From an uncultured Enterobacteriaceae bacterium (GTDB lineage: Bacteria; Pseudomonadota; Gammaproteobacteria; Enterobacterales; Enterobacteriaceae), in the NCBI GenBank assembly GCA_936920625.1, contig CAKZHC010000046.1, positions 1 to 49,792 on the forward strand: a stretch of 49,792 bases of DNA, given 5' to 3'. Position numbers and translations under genes: made by a program. Under the pieces are notes generated by a model. That model saw nothing but the letters and a program-made list of their open reading frames with translations. It was not told where the DNA came from and made no database searches. Below, piece after piece: positions 35,315 to 44,493 of this stretch; position 1 is the first letter of the stretch; each line of letters opens with the position of its first letter.

Positions 35315-36075
35315 TTCATCGTAAATCATGCAAGACCAAACTAAAAATATAGCTGGCAGGGATGCCATATAATCTGTAATTATTTATATGTTCATATCAG
35401 GGAAAAATATTAATAGCATGCTGATACTATAATATAAAAACTCTGATCTTTATCCAAAATAAAAACCGATTTTACTCTCATTGTAATTATTCACACTCTG
35501 AACCTGAACCATGACATTATGCCAAGAATATGTAACTTCCTAGTTATATAAATATTGTAAATATTAAAGAATTACTAATATGTATAGCACTGAGAATATA
35601 ACTCAAAATGATAATAAGAAACAAAATCATTATGTTATAATATCACTAATTTCATTTCTCTCCACCCAGATAGTTTGTGATTCTGCTTTGGGAAAAGCCA
35701 AATCAGGTCTGATTTTTCTGTATATTTCATAGGCTTCTGGAATCTATAGAAAGACAACCCGGCAGAAAATTGTGCCAATTACAAGCTTGTCATCATTATC
35801 ATATTGACTGACAAAAATATGCTCTGGTAATTTAAAAATAACAGCACATGATCATTCAGTAAATCTGCTGGTACAATCGGGATTCTGGTGAATCTCTAGT
35901 TTGCAGCGATGCAGTACACGATTCAGGCAGAAGATGAAATGATTTATCTTGCAATTTCCAGCAGCCAGCCACACTGTTTTAATTCTCCAGTCTTCCGTAA
36001 CGATGCGGTATCCTGTAATCAGAAATATAGTGGCAAACTGTATACCTTACAAAATATTAACGGGATACTTTCTTA
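35315..36075. other. Low-GC stretch with gene relics upstream of traF
   Basis: About 760 bases. No intact gene. It includes a coding-like relic on the minus strand (35630-35850). A 50-codon plus-strand frame (35580-35732) overlaps it and lacks a ribosome-binding site. In IncP plasmids traG lies just upstream of traF; no traG sequence is recognisable here. Confidence 0.45.
35630..35850 (-). pseudogene. Unidentified gene relic with an internal stop
   Basis: One frame reads FKLPEHIFVSQYDNDDKLVI then GTIFCRVVFL, a stop, then IPEAYEIYRKIRPDLAF and PKAESQTIWVERNEISDIIT. The composition is protein-like on both sides of the stop. Family not recognised. Confidence 0.35.
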
Positions 36076-36612
36076 ATGAACCGGATATTAGAACGCATCG
36101 CATCTTGTGTAGCTGTGACGGGGGCCGTAGCGCTAATGCTCGGAGCTGCCTGCTATGTAGTTGGTTTCCGCATTAATACAACAAGAAGTATTCCGGTAGG
36201 TCTCTACTGGACAAGCCGTGTTCCAGTAGCAAAAAATACTTACGTTATGTTTTGTCCTCCGAATGTGAGTATTTTCGCTGTTGCCAGGAAGCGCGGCTAT
36301 ATTGATGATGGGGTCTGCCCCGGCGGCTACGGTTACATGATGAAACGAGTTGCAGCTACCAAAGGCGACATTGTTAATGTAACGGACACCGGCATTCGGG
36401 TTAATGGCCATCTGCTCCCACACAGTAAACCTCTGGCGGCTGACCCCGGGGGGCGCCCGTTACAGCGCTGGCAGAATGAACATTACACACTGGACGATTC
36501 AGAATTGCTTCTTATGTCAGATGTTAGTGACCTCTCTTTCGACGGTCGCTATTTTGGCCCAATTAACCGTTCCCAAATTAAAAGCGTGATCCGCCCAATT
36601 CTGACCTGGTAG
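36076..36612 (+). CDS. traF: TraF, conjugative pilin-maturing serine peptidase
   Basis: 178 residues, close to the IncP TraF. S26-family inner-membrane peptidase that removes the C-terminal tetrapeptide of TrbC and joins the ends into a cyclic pilin. One N-terminal membrane anchor (CVAVTGAVALMLGAACYVVG). NTTRSIPVGLYWTS places the nucleophile at Ser38, and GYMMKRV the general base at Lys90; RP4 uses Ser37 and Lys89. It is full length and is the only Tra1-type gene left. An IS26-type end begins 7 bp after its stop, and the trb operon is 19 kb away. Confidence 0.92.
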   Translation: MNRILERIASCVAVTGAVALMLGAACYVVGFRINTTRSIPVGLYWTSRVPVAKNTYVMFCPPNVSIFAVARKRGYIDDGVCPGGYGYMMKRVAATKGDIVNVTDTGIRVNGHLLPHSKPLAADPGGRPLQRWQNEHYTLDDSELLLMSDVSDLSFDGRYFGPINRSQIKSVIRPILTW

Positions 36613-36619
36613 AACAGCG

Positions 36620-37300
36620 GGCACTGTTGCAAATAAAATCCTGAACTGAGTTTTACCTTCTCAGAAAGATTCAGAGGCCAAGACCCTGTTCACCAGATGC
36701 ACTTCAGTCTAAGTGATGACCGCAGTTTTGCCAGGCCTTTGTGAAGTGCACGCATTACCTCAGTCTTTTTAATGTTGGCATAAGCCGTCTTCATGGATTT
36801 AAATCCGGCTCAGCAGTGATTATCCGCTTTAGTTTGCCGTGATCGCACTCAATAACATTGTTGCGGTATTTATTCTGTCGGTGCAATCTGGCGGGCATCT
36901 ACCCTCTTTCTTCAGCAGCAGCAAGGCACGGTCATATGCCGGGCCTTATCCGTATTGATAAAACGGGGAATCTGCCAGCACTTCACATTATTTAAGATCT
37001 TCCCAAAAAACGGTACGCTGCTTTAGTTTACAGCGTGGAGAAAGATAAAAATCGATTGTGTCCCGCCAGTCCACTGCCCGGTACAGATAAGCCCCCCGGT
37101 GTTAACCTTCATATAAGTTTCATCAGTATGCCACACGGAGTAAGGTCAGAAGCGTTGCGCGAGTACAGCGCAGCCACTTTTCCATTCCAGGCGTATAGCG
37201 CTGAACCCAGTGGTAAATTGAAGTGTGATCAACATTTACTCGCCGTCCAGCCCGCACCGGGGAAACCTGCAACTGGGCAACGCATGTTTATCAGTAATCC
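36620..37300 (-). mobile_element. IS26-like (IS6 family) relic, left of the P47 cassette
   Basis: Begins with a perfect IS26-type end GGCACTGTTGCAAA (36620-36633). The minus strand then reads, in broken frames, the C-terminal transposase part (YRNNVIECDHGKLKRII, with the catalytic Glu) and, at 37030-37260, the part around the first catalytic Asp. Many stops. The 37030-37240 segment is nearly identical to 42390-42600. The right end of this copy is lost near 37260-37300. Confidence 0.8.
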
Positions 37301-38278
37301 AATCTCTGTAGATAAAATTCTCCCAGCAAATAGTCACTATTCAACATGAATAGTGCGGTACAAAGAAGGGTTGAAAATTTTTACGCCCGCCCGCCTGAGG
37401 TATGGAAAACGAATTTAACGTACAATAATTTTCGTTCTTCTGGCTGATCCTAATATAGCACTTTTGCAGGATTAACTATTCCTTACAAACTTTTCCCTCT
37501 TCTGTTTTATAATAGCATTAATTCTAAGGAGTCTGGCGATCAGTGGAATGGAACTTCACGTTAATAAATTTCAATAAATTAGAAATAGAAAAGAATAAAT
37601 AATCTTTCGATTATATATGACGTGTACCGCATTTTATCTGTGAGCACCTTAAATTATACTCTGCAAGAATATTTTCGAATGCCAAGTGTGCTTGCCTTGC
37701 TTCGACCACATTAAGACCCTATTACATTAATAATCCCATACTTTTAACGTAATAAAACCTTATATTTTCCTGACTAAGATAAATAACAGACTGGTTGCAA
37801 TTCGTCCTATTTTTCTGTTAAATATGAGTTAATATCCTGCTTGCAATACTCTTGAATTTTATAGTATCTACAAGATCTCTTACAGGAGGCTGATGATGTA
37901 ATTAAAATATAATGAAATCTCAGGTGCGCGCGTTTTTGTGACATAAACAAGACAGAAGATTGGTCACAATCACCTTAATTAAATGATTTATAAAACAATA
38001 TTAAAAAATGCATCCATATTATCACTTTAGAATGAAATATGGTGACTGATGTGCATTTGTTTGCAAACTTTGAATATCCAAAAATGATAAATATAATGCT
38101 GATTCCAAAAGCAAATAGCGTTATTAGCCAAAATTAAAAATTAGTAATGAATACAAATATTCTGTTCCTGTGTTAAAAAACAGACCTGTCACCCAATTTC
38201 CAGAGGCCGAGAAAAAGTATTATTCATACAGTGTAAAAACAGAAACAATTCTTTATAGCTATTTAAAGGTAGAGATAT
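37301..38278. other. AT-rich upstream region of the P47 operon
   Basis: Nearly 1 kb without a supported gene, markedly richer in AT than the operon that follows. It should contain the operon promoter. An AGGAGG before ATG-ATG-TAA near 37884 is a chance mini-ORF. Confidence 0.4.
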
Positions 38279-39598
38279 ATGGACAATTATAGTTGGGATA
38301 TTGTTTATGCCTGTTCAGGAAATTATATCAATAAACAGCTAAACAATAATGCAAACAAGCTAATTCAATCTTTTGAATACGAAGATGCTGCGGTTAAAAT
38401 TATCGGCCATTTCGGTGCCTGGAAAATTGTTCCAGGTGGTGGTGGCAGCTTGCTACAGTTTGAAACCCCGCTCACGACTGGCGAAGTAACTTTTAAACAA
38501 TTCAACGAAACCATTCCGCTTGATGGCGTTATTCCACTGGTAGAGATGCAGCTGCAACTGGTCAAGGGTGGCACTCAGCAAATCGTACGCTCTCTGGTTT
38601 TCAACTGCACCACAGTTGGTAAGCACAAAGGAGACACCGCCAGCGGCGCGGTAACCATCATCAATCCAGATACCTCCGGCACTCTGGCTAAATATATCGA
38701 TACTCATCCAGATGAAGCCAAACTGGGTGCTGCCATGCTCAGTCACGGGCTGGGAATGATATTTATACAAAACGTTGACGAGCTTAACTTCGTTTTTGCC
38801 AGTCTCCTGCCAGTTATAACCAGCCAAAATGGTGACTGGATCAGCCCGGCTACGGTTACCTATGCTTACCAGCAACCTGTCGATAGCTCCTTGGGCGGCA
38901 TTGCAATTATGGGAATGCTGGAGAATGTTTCTGCTGATAACCTGCCCCGCAACTTTGATCCAGCACTATTGTTAAATAAAGATTTCGGCTTTGTACTTTC
39001 AGGCATGGCATTTATGAAAAATGTTATCCTGCCATCGCTTCCCGGTGGTTTTCAGGGTAATTGCCACATCAATGATTTCAACCTGAACAAAGACGGTTCC
39101 ATTACCTTAAGAGATAAGTTTAACCTCGATTCTGTCAAGGTCGGACTGATTTATTACACTCCCTGTGTCACAGAGATAAATTACCATATTGATGACACTA
39201 CCATAAGATGCTATGTAGCCACCCAGACCGACATTACCGGATTGACTTCCGCTTACGTCATCAACACTGTTACCTCCAATAACCCGTCGGAATTCAATGT
39301 AGCGACCAGAACCCTGTCGTTCGGCAGGGACCCCAATATGTCTTCCACAAAAAACGCTTACATTCCCTGTTGGGAACAAGCTCTTGGAGCCCTTCTTACC
39401 ATAAACATCATGAATTTGGTGATTGATGCTGTCAGTCTTGCCATCCAAAACTCGGTAGGGAGCCTGACTTCTTCTAAAACCGCGCAATCCTTGGGTGAAT
39501 TAGCGCTCATCCAGATCAAGTGGAGTGGTCAGCAAAGCATTGCCATCACTGCCGGCGGCCTTGCCGACAACGTCTATATGCAAGGCTCTTTAAATTAA
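38279..39598 (+). CDS. P47-family protein 1 (TULIP fold)
   Basis: 439 residues. Recognised as the Clostridium P47 family: NYSWDIVYACSGNYINKQL at the N-terminus, GAWKIVPGGGGSLLQFETPL near 47-66, GDTASGAVTIINPDTSG near 117-133, ELNFVFASLLPVI, then SPATVTYAYQQPVD and LFMKNVILPSLPGG-like segments. P47 and OrfX2 are lipid-binding-like TULIP proteins encoded with botulinum and PMP1 neurotoxins; OrfX-type proteins enhance oral toxicity of PMP1 to mosquitoes. No signal peptide, as in P47. It opens a three-gene operon (28-bp gap to the next). No neurotoxin gene follows. Role here unknown. Confidence 0.85.
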   Translation: MDNYSWDIVYACSGNYINKQLNNNANKLIQSFEYEDAAVKIIGHFGAWKIVPGGGGSLLQFETPLTTGEVTFKQFNETIPLDGVIPLVEMQLQLVKGGTQQIVRSLVFNCTTVGKHKGDTASGAVTIINPDTSGTLAKYIDTHPDEAKLGAAMLSHGLGMIFIQNVDELNFVFASLLPVITSQNGDWISPATVTYAYQQPVDSSLGGIAIMGMLENVSADNLPRNFDPALLLNKDFGFVLSGMAFMKNVILPSLPGGFQGNCHINDFNLNKDGSITLRDKFNLDSVKVGLIYYTPCVTEINYHIDDTTIRCYVATQTDITGLTSAYVINTVTSNNPSEFNVATRTLSFGRDPNMSSTKNAYIPCWEQALGALLTINIMNLVIDAVSLAIQNSVGSLTSSKTAQSLGELALIQIKWSGQQSIAITAGGLADNVYMQGSLN

Positions 39599-39626
39599 TT
39601 CCAATTACTTATTAGCAGAAAACATC

Positions 39627-41300
39627 ATGAACAGCAGAACAGTTTCAACAGATTCAAATACACCAGTAAGTACCTTAGGTTGGGACACCGCTTATGTTGT
39701 CCCTTTCTCGGTTGTTAACAAAGCTATCATCGCACAAAAAAGTTATCCAACGGCCTTTCACTATGAAGACGTCACTGATATTGCCATTTCCGGCATCTGG
39801 ACATCCTGGCAGTTAATCCCAGGTGGTGCTGGCGGCAATGTACAAATGGTTTGCCTGGTCGAATCCGGCACAGCAACTGGAGCCGGGCAACATGGTGACC
39901 TTGCCGGTTCACAAATTGTGATTCAGGTCAGTCTGAAACAGGTCGCTGCCACAGATCCGCTTAATGACAAAACCGCCAGTGGGATAGGTACCGCGCAAAA
40001 TCTTGTGGTGAATACCCGCGGTAAGGGTCTGGACCCGGCGGTATCGGTCATCTCATCCTGCTATCCAAATGTGGACAGTGTGTTACTTAAGGACCTGCTG
40101 AACAGCGTCTTTAAAAATTATTTCAACGCTCATATCAGCGAATTCAATCATGTGTTTGCGGTGATGAATATTAATGAAGTGGCTGACAAAAATGACTTCC
40201 AGTGGGTGAAGCCAACCAGCTTCCAGTATGCGGTTGCTTCACCGGAAAATGGCGATATCGATAAGTGCGCCTTTGGGTTGATTGCAATGGTACAAAATCA
40301 CCCCATCTCACCAGATGCGCAACAAACTGTTGATGCCAGAGCGTTGTATGATTTACCAAACGGTGCTAATTCAGCCTTTGTCATCAGCCAGGAAATGGTG
40401 GCACACCATCTGTTGTTACGTGGTGCCGTGGCAGTCATTCAGGGGTCCACAAGCGATGACTTTGATTTCGGCAAAGACGGTATTTATGTCACCAACAACA
40501 AAAAACTAACCTGGGGCAATTTTCAAACGAAAAACGGGATCATCAGTCCAACCATTGAGGCCCATAACTTCGTGCTGCGGGCGGAAGACGATAATATTTA
40601 TGTGGAAATTAACAACGCCGAATATGAAGTTTCTTTTGGGATCACTGCTCACATGAATATGACCCAGCGATTTACTTATAATACGGTCAGGAACAGCGAA
40701 GGTAAGTATGTTTTTGTACCTGACATCAAAGGACTCGGCAACCCAAAGATAACCGCCAATGTTACCCTCTCGAATTTCTTGGTGAATTTTCAAATCGTTA
40801 TGTCGGCAATTGGATTAATAGCAGGAATAGTTTGTGCTGCCAGTGGGTTTAAGGCTTTTGATAAATTAATGTCTAAAGTCAGTGTCAATGTCGTCACAGG
40901 TGAGGCCGCCAATACTGCTGAAATTTCTCTTAGCGAGGAGGCCTTCGAAGAGATGTTAGCCGATGATCAGGAAGCCACTGAAGAAGAGAGTTTAGCAGGT
41001 GCTGAAGCTACCGATGCCGGGGCTGCTGATGCGGATAATGTGGGACAAATCTGTGGGGCGGTAGCTTCCTCACAGTTTCGTCTGGCCACTGGTTTAGTTG
41101 CTGCGGTTGCCGGGGGGATTGCCGGTTACATCCCAATGGCCCAAATGATTGCCAATAAGGATTACAATAAAATTCCGGCCTTTGACGATTTTGCCGCTCA
41201 CTGCCTGAAAGCTACAGCCTGGCCTGGATTAAAAGAGTACACCCTGATAGGTGCCCGCTTCCGCACCAGTCTGGTGATGGCTTTGGCACTGGATGACTGA
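39627..41300 (+). CDS. P47-family protein 2, with C-terminal hydrophobic extension
   Basis: 557 residues. N-terminal half parallels protein 1: GWDTAYVVPFSVVNKAI, FHYEDV, SGIWTSWQLIPGGAGGNVQM, then EFNHVFAVMNINE and W..PTSFQYAVASPENG. Unlike protein 1 it has an insertion after about 380: a hydrophobic helix (VMSAIGLIAGIVCAASGF), a strongly acidic linker (EEAFEEMLADDQEATEEESL) and a second Gly/Ala-rich hydrophobic segment (LATGLVAAVAGGIAGYIPMAQ). The end AWPGLKEYTLIGARF resembles the end of protein 1 (KWSGQQSIAITAGG). Likely a diverged paralogue and partner of protein 1, with added membrane-active potential. Confidence 0.82.
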   Translation: MNSRTVSTDSNTPVSTLGWDTAYVVPFSVVNKAIIAQKSYPTAFHYEDVTDIAISGIWTSWQLIPGGAGGNVQMVCLVESGTATGAGQHGDLAGSQIVIQVSLKQVAATDPLNDKTASGIGTAQNLVVNTRGKGLDPAVSVISSCYPNVDSVLLKDLLNSVFKNYFNAHISEFNHVFAVMNINEVADKNDFQWVKPTSFQYAVASPENGDIDKCAFGLIAMVQNHPISPDAQQTVDARALYDLPNGANSAFVISQEMVAHHLLLRGAVAVIQGSTSDDFDFGKDGIYVTNNKKLTWGNFQTKNGIISPTIEAHNFVLRAEDDNIYVEINNAEYEVSFGITAHMNMTQRFTYNTVRNSEGKYVFVPDIKGLGNPKITANVTLSNFLVNFQIVMSAIGLIAGIVCAASGFKAFDKLMSKVSVNVVTGEAANTAEISLSEEAFEEMLADDQEATEEESLAGAEATDAGAADADNVGQICGAVASSQFRLATGLVAAVAGGIAGYIPMAQMIANKDYNKIPAFDDFAAHCLKATAWPGLKEYTLIGARFRTSLVMALALDD

Positions 41301-41372
41301 TAGCTGATGCATGAATGCATAAAATTAATTATACTTAATTGTATCCGCTAGTTTTGCAACAGAGCCTGGCAT

Positions 41373-42254
41373 ATGTTTTCTAACACACAAGCGGCGAAAT
41401 TTGCCGCCTTAGTGATGTATGGATGGGATATGTGTGACAATGATTTATATTGTCTTTCTCCTGCTCCTGACCCACGTATTACCGCTGAAGGCTGGTATGT
41501 AATGGGTTATATCACAGGCAACGACAATATCATCAAATCAGGTAAAAGTATCCGACGTAAAATTCTGGATGTCAGCTCAGATTGTGACAGCAGAGTGTGT
41601 TACGGTTATCTGGCTAATAACAGTGCCGGTGATTATGTTGCAGTAATCCGTGGAACGGATGGGGCAGAAGAATGGTTTGATGATTTTGATTTTATTCTTT
41701 GCGAACCAAAGGCGCCGTTGAAAGGTAAGGTTGATGGTGGCTTTTATGGTATTTACAAAACGCTACAGTTAAGTACCAATACTAACGGTGACAAACAGTT
41801 AGCGGCAGGAATTGTACAGACTATTGCGGGCGCCAATATTACTGTGTTGGGGCATAGTTTGGGTGCGGCTTTGGCCACTTATCTCACAGCCGAATTGGTT
41901 GCTCTTCTCCCCCCATCACAAGTTACCGCTTGTCTGTTTGCCAGCCCGAAGACTGGTAACAAAGACTTTGTATATTACATACAAAGTAATGTGAAAAATT
42001 ATCAGGTATTCAATTATAAAAAAGATTTGGTACCTCTCACTCCTCCATTAGGCTACTCGGCATTACCTAATTGCACTATCCTTTCAGAATGTCAATTCGA
42101 TCTTACCATTTCTCCAACCCCAGCATGTTGTCACCACCTTATCTGCTATATAGCCCTGCTGGATGCGGATTTTTACCTGCAACTGGTTGAGATGCCTGAT
42201 ATGACGGCCGATGATAAGAACTGCGCCGCCTGCATTACAACTAAATATACATAA
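41373..42254 (+). CDS. Class 3 lipase (alpha/beta hydrolase)
   Basis: 293 residues. Fungal-type lipase_3 domain: YVAVIRGTDGAEEWFDDFDF (oxyanion region), nucleophile elbow GHSLGAALA with Ser162, ASPKTGNKDF, catalytic Asp218 in NYKKDLVPLTP, and His255 (or 254) in CCHHLICY. All three triad residues are present. No signal peptide, like the P47 proteins before it. It lies 73 bp after protein 2 on the same strand, so it is probably co-expressed. It may hydrolyse the lipid that the TULIP proteins bind. Ten Cys or so, many paired late in the chain. Confidence 0.88.
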   Translation: MFSNTQAAKFAALVMYGWDMCDNDLYCLSPAPDPRITAEGWYVMGYITGNDNIIKSGKSIRRKILDVSSDCDSRVCYGYLANNSAGDYVAVIRGTDGAEEWFDDFDFILCEPKAPLKGKVDGGFYGIYKTLQLSTNTNGDKQLAAGIVQTIAGANITVLGHSLGAALATYLTAELVALLPPSQVTACLFASPKTGNKDFVYYIQSNVKNYQVFNYKKDLVPLTPPLGYSALPNCTILSECQFDLTISPTPACCHHLICYIALLDADFYLQLVEMPDMTADDKNCAACITTKYT

Positions 42255-42384
42255 ATTAAAGGTATTACCCGGTTTTTATGATGGAATAGAATGTTTAAAA
42301 TAAAGAGATTAATTAATACTGAACCGCCTCGTAAATTCTGGAAACTAAAATCTCGGTGAAAGGAGACCAGACTATATCATCAGT

Positions 42385-42790
42385 ATCACGGCGTGGAGAG
42401 AGATAAAAATCGATTGTGTGCCCCGCCGGTCCACTGCCCCGTACAAATCAGCCCACCGGCCGTTAACCTTCACATACGTTTCATCAGTATGTCACGAGGT
42501 AAGGTCAGGAGGGTTACGCGAGTACCAGCGCAGCCGTTTTTCCATTTCAGGGGCATAGCGCTGAACCCAGCGGTAAATTGAAGTGTGATCAACATTTACT
42601 CGCCGTTCAGCCAGCATTTCCTGAAGTTCACGATAGTTGATGCCATATTTACAGTACCAGCAAACGGCCCACAAAATGATGATGCCGATGATGCCAGTGA
42701 AGTGACGGCCTTTAAACGGTGCCATTGCAGGTGCAGCTCAAACAAAAAATCAGCAAAGCGTACCAGCTAACTGATCTTTACAATAGTGCC
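42385..42790 (-). mobile_element. IS26-like (IS6 family) relic, right of the P47 cassette
   Basis: Minus-strand N-terminal transposase remains: MAPFKGRHF then IILWAVCWYCKYGINYRELQ, EMLAERRVNVDHTSIYRWVQ, RYAPEMEKRLRWY and, after a frame break, TDETYVKVNGRWADLYGAVD with the first catalytic Asp. The outer end TTTACAATAGTGCC (42777-42790) differs from the IS26 end at two positions. The C-terminal half is missing, cut at about 42385. Same orientation as the left relic; no matching 8-bp target duplication is seen at the outer ends. Confidence 0.8.
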
Positions 42791-42810
42791 ACTAAAACCG
42801 ATTCAGTATT

Positions 42811-43383
42811 TTATCTGCAACAGCCCCCGCTTTCTTTCATATCATCAATAATTTTATAAACGGTTGAACGGGCAATTTTCAACCTTCTTGCGATCTCCGT
42901 TGCGCCAGTTCCCCCACTGCGCATTTTCATAACAAGATTTCTGTCAATAGTGCGTTTCCGCCCAAACCTGATTCCTTTCGATTTTGCTTCAAGACGGCCT
43001 TCGTTGGTACGTTCCAATATTCTCCGTCGTTCAGACTGAGCCACAGCTGACAAAATGGTAACCACCATCTTCCCCATTTCTCCGTCAGTAGAAATCCCGT
43101 CGTCAATAAACCTGACAGCAACATCCTGTGCATCGAACTCTTTTATAAGCTGGATCATATCAGCAGTATCACGGCCGAGCCGATCAAGTTTTTTAACCAG
43201 GATAACATCACCCTCCTCGACCTTCATTCGCAACAAATCTAGTCCCTTTCGATCTGTACAACTTCCAGATGCTTTATCAGTGAATATTCGGTTCGTCTTC
43301 ACCCCCGCGTCTTTAAGTGCCTTAACCTGAATATCGAGTGACTGCTGGCTGGTTGATACCCGTGCGTAACCAAAAAAGCGCAT
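42811..43383 (-). CDS. tnpR: Tn3/gamma-delta type resolvase (serine recombinase)
   Basis: 190 residues. Catalytic Ser10 in GYARVSTSQQSLD, then the conserved FTDKASGSCTDRKGLDLL, VKKLDRLGRDTADMIQLI, and VTILSAVAQSERRRILERTNEGR on the long E helix. A C-terminal helix-turn-helix (TGATEIARRLKIARSTVYKII) binds res. Its res site lies directly upstream. No Tn3 transposase is present, so it most likely resolves plasmid multimers. Confidence 0.94.
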   Translation of the reverse strand: MRFFGYARVSTSQQSLDIQVKALKDAGVKTNRIFTDKASGSCTDRKGLDLLRMKVEEGDVILVKKLDRLGRDTADMIQLIKEFDAQDVAVRFIDDGISTDGEMGKMVVTILSAVAQSERRRILERTNEGRLEAKSKGIRFGRKRTIDRNLVMKMRSGGTGATEIARRLKIARSTVYKIIDDMKESGGCCR

Positions 43384-43388
43384 GGAAA

Positions 43389-43503
43389 TGTCTCCAAAAT
43401 CAAATACAGGACAGATGATGTCTTTTATATCAAAATTTTGATTTTATATACAGATAAACGATACCATTTTCTGGTGTCTGATAATTTATAATATTTCGGA
43501 CGG
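43389..43503. promoter_or_regulatory. res site of the resolvase (subsites III, II, I)
   Basis: Three resolvase sites with TGTC...(G/T)ACA ends. Site III is 43389-43413 (25 bp, TGTC...GACA). Site II is about 43419-43453 (35 bp). Site I is 43476-43503 (28 bp), starting TGTCTGATAATTTATAATAT and closely matching the gamma-delta/Tn3 crossover site with its central TTATAA. Order and spacing match gamma-delta res, with site III nearest tnpR. Confidence 0.88.
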
Positions 43504-43978
43504 TTAAAAAATTGTTAAATATAAAATCCCAAGAAATAGGCCGATATGCCAGTTAATTTTTAAAACAGACAGTTGAGTGCACAAGATACTAATCCGTAAT
43601 TATAAAAATATTCCTGAATAATAGCGCAGCGAACTGACACAAGACAAAGATGTTCAGCGTAACTATAACTGAATTGTTTGTAAGACTTGCTACGTTAGTC
43701 TGATTAAGATATGGGATAGATTTCATTATTATTTTTATATAGTTAATTGTTTTACCACTCCAAAAAATCTAAAAATAAATGAAGAATCTATGATATCAGG
43801 TACGTGAATGAGAATTATATCAGGAGCGACAAGTTACCGGGTAACTAACATCTTACCGGAAGTAACAAAAATATACATAAACAACAAATTCCTGTACCCT
43901 ATATGAAATCAGACTATCAATATCTATTTTATGTCTTGGTTGTTTAAAAATCTGTTATATATTCTTTCACGGAGTAAT
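43504..43978. other. AT-rich intergenic region before dgkA
   Basis: About 475 bases, no gene supported. It carries the likely dgkA promoter. Confidence 0.4.
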
Positions 43979-44347
43979 ATGAATAACAAATCTACAGGCC
44001 TGATACGATTATATAGGGCAATAATCTACTCCATACAGGGACTACAAGTTGCCTGGTGTAATGAAACAGCTTTTCGTCAGGAATTAAGCGTAGCTGTAGC
44101 AGCAATTATAGCTGCTTTCTGGTTAGACATAGACGCAGTATCCCGATTATTGCTGATTGCATCATTAATACTGGTAATGATTGTTGAGATAATTGACAGC
44201 GCTATTGAGGCAGTAGTGGATTATATAAGCAAAGATCTACATCCTTTGGCCAAACAGGCCAAAGATTTAGGCTCGGCAGCAGTGTTTTTAACTGTTTTAC
44301 TAGCAGTATTTACTTGGGTCACACTGTTGTGGAATCACTTTTTTTAA
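43979..44347 (+). CDS. dgkA: Diacylglycerol kinase (DgkA)
   Basis: 122 residues from the ATG at 43979 (CGGAG seven bases upstream; the 43931 frame has no site), the exact E. coli length. Trimeric inner-membrane kinase converting diacylglycerol to phosphatidate. Three membrane helices and the conserved AFRQE, MIVEIIDSAIEAVVDYI and AKQAKDLGSAAV are visible. Counting the initial Met, Glu70, Glu77, Lys95 and Asp96 are kept. Asn73 (Asn72 in mature E. coli numbering), an active-site residue, is Asp here. The gene converges on the phosphoethanolamine transferase gene, whose reaction makes diacylglycerol. Confidence 0.93.
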   Translation: MNNKSTGLIRLYRAIIYSIQGLQVAWCNETAFRQELSVAVAAIIAAFWLDIDAVSRLLLIASLILVMIVEIIDSAIEAVVDYISKDLHPLAKQAKDLGSAAVFLTVLLAVFTWVTLLWNHFF

Positions 44348-44493
44348 TGCCGGAAAACGGCTCATAATTAGAAACAGACATCTCATATCTTACAGTGACA
44401 TCTACACTAATAAGATATGAGACTTTAACACAAGAAATATACACTACATTTCAGAATACTCGTGATCAATTCTTGCTTATATAAAAAATAATT

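Noticed and set aside
35580..35732. 50-codon plus-strand frame with one hydrophobic stretch
   Set aside because: No ribosome-binding site, and the opposite strand reads as a more protein-like relic.
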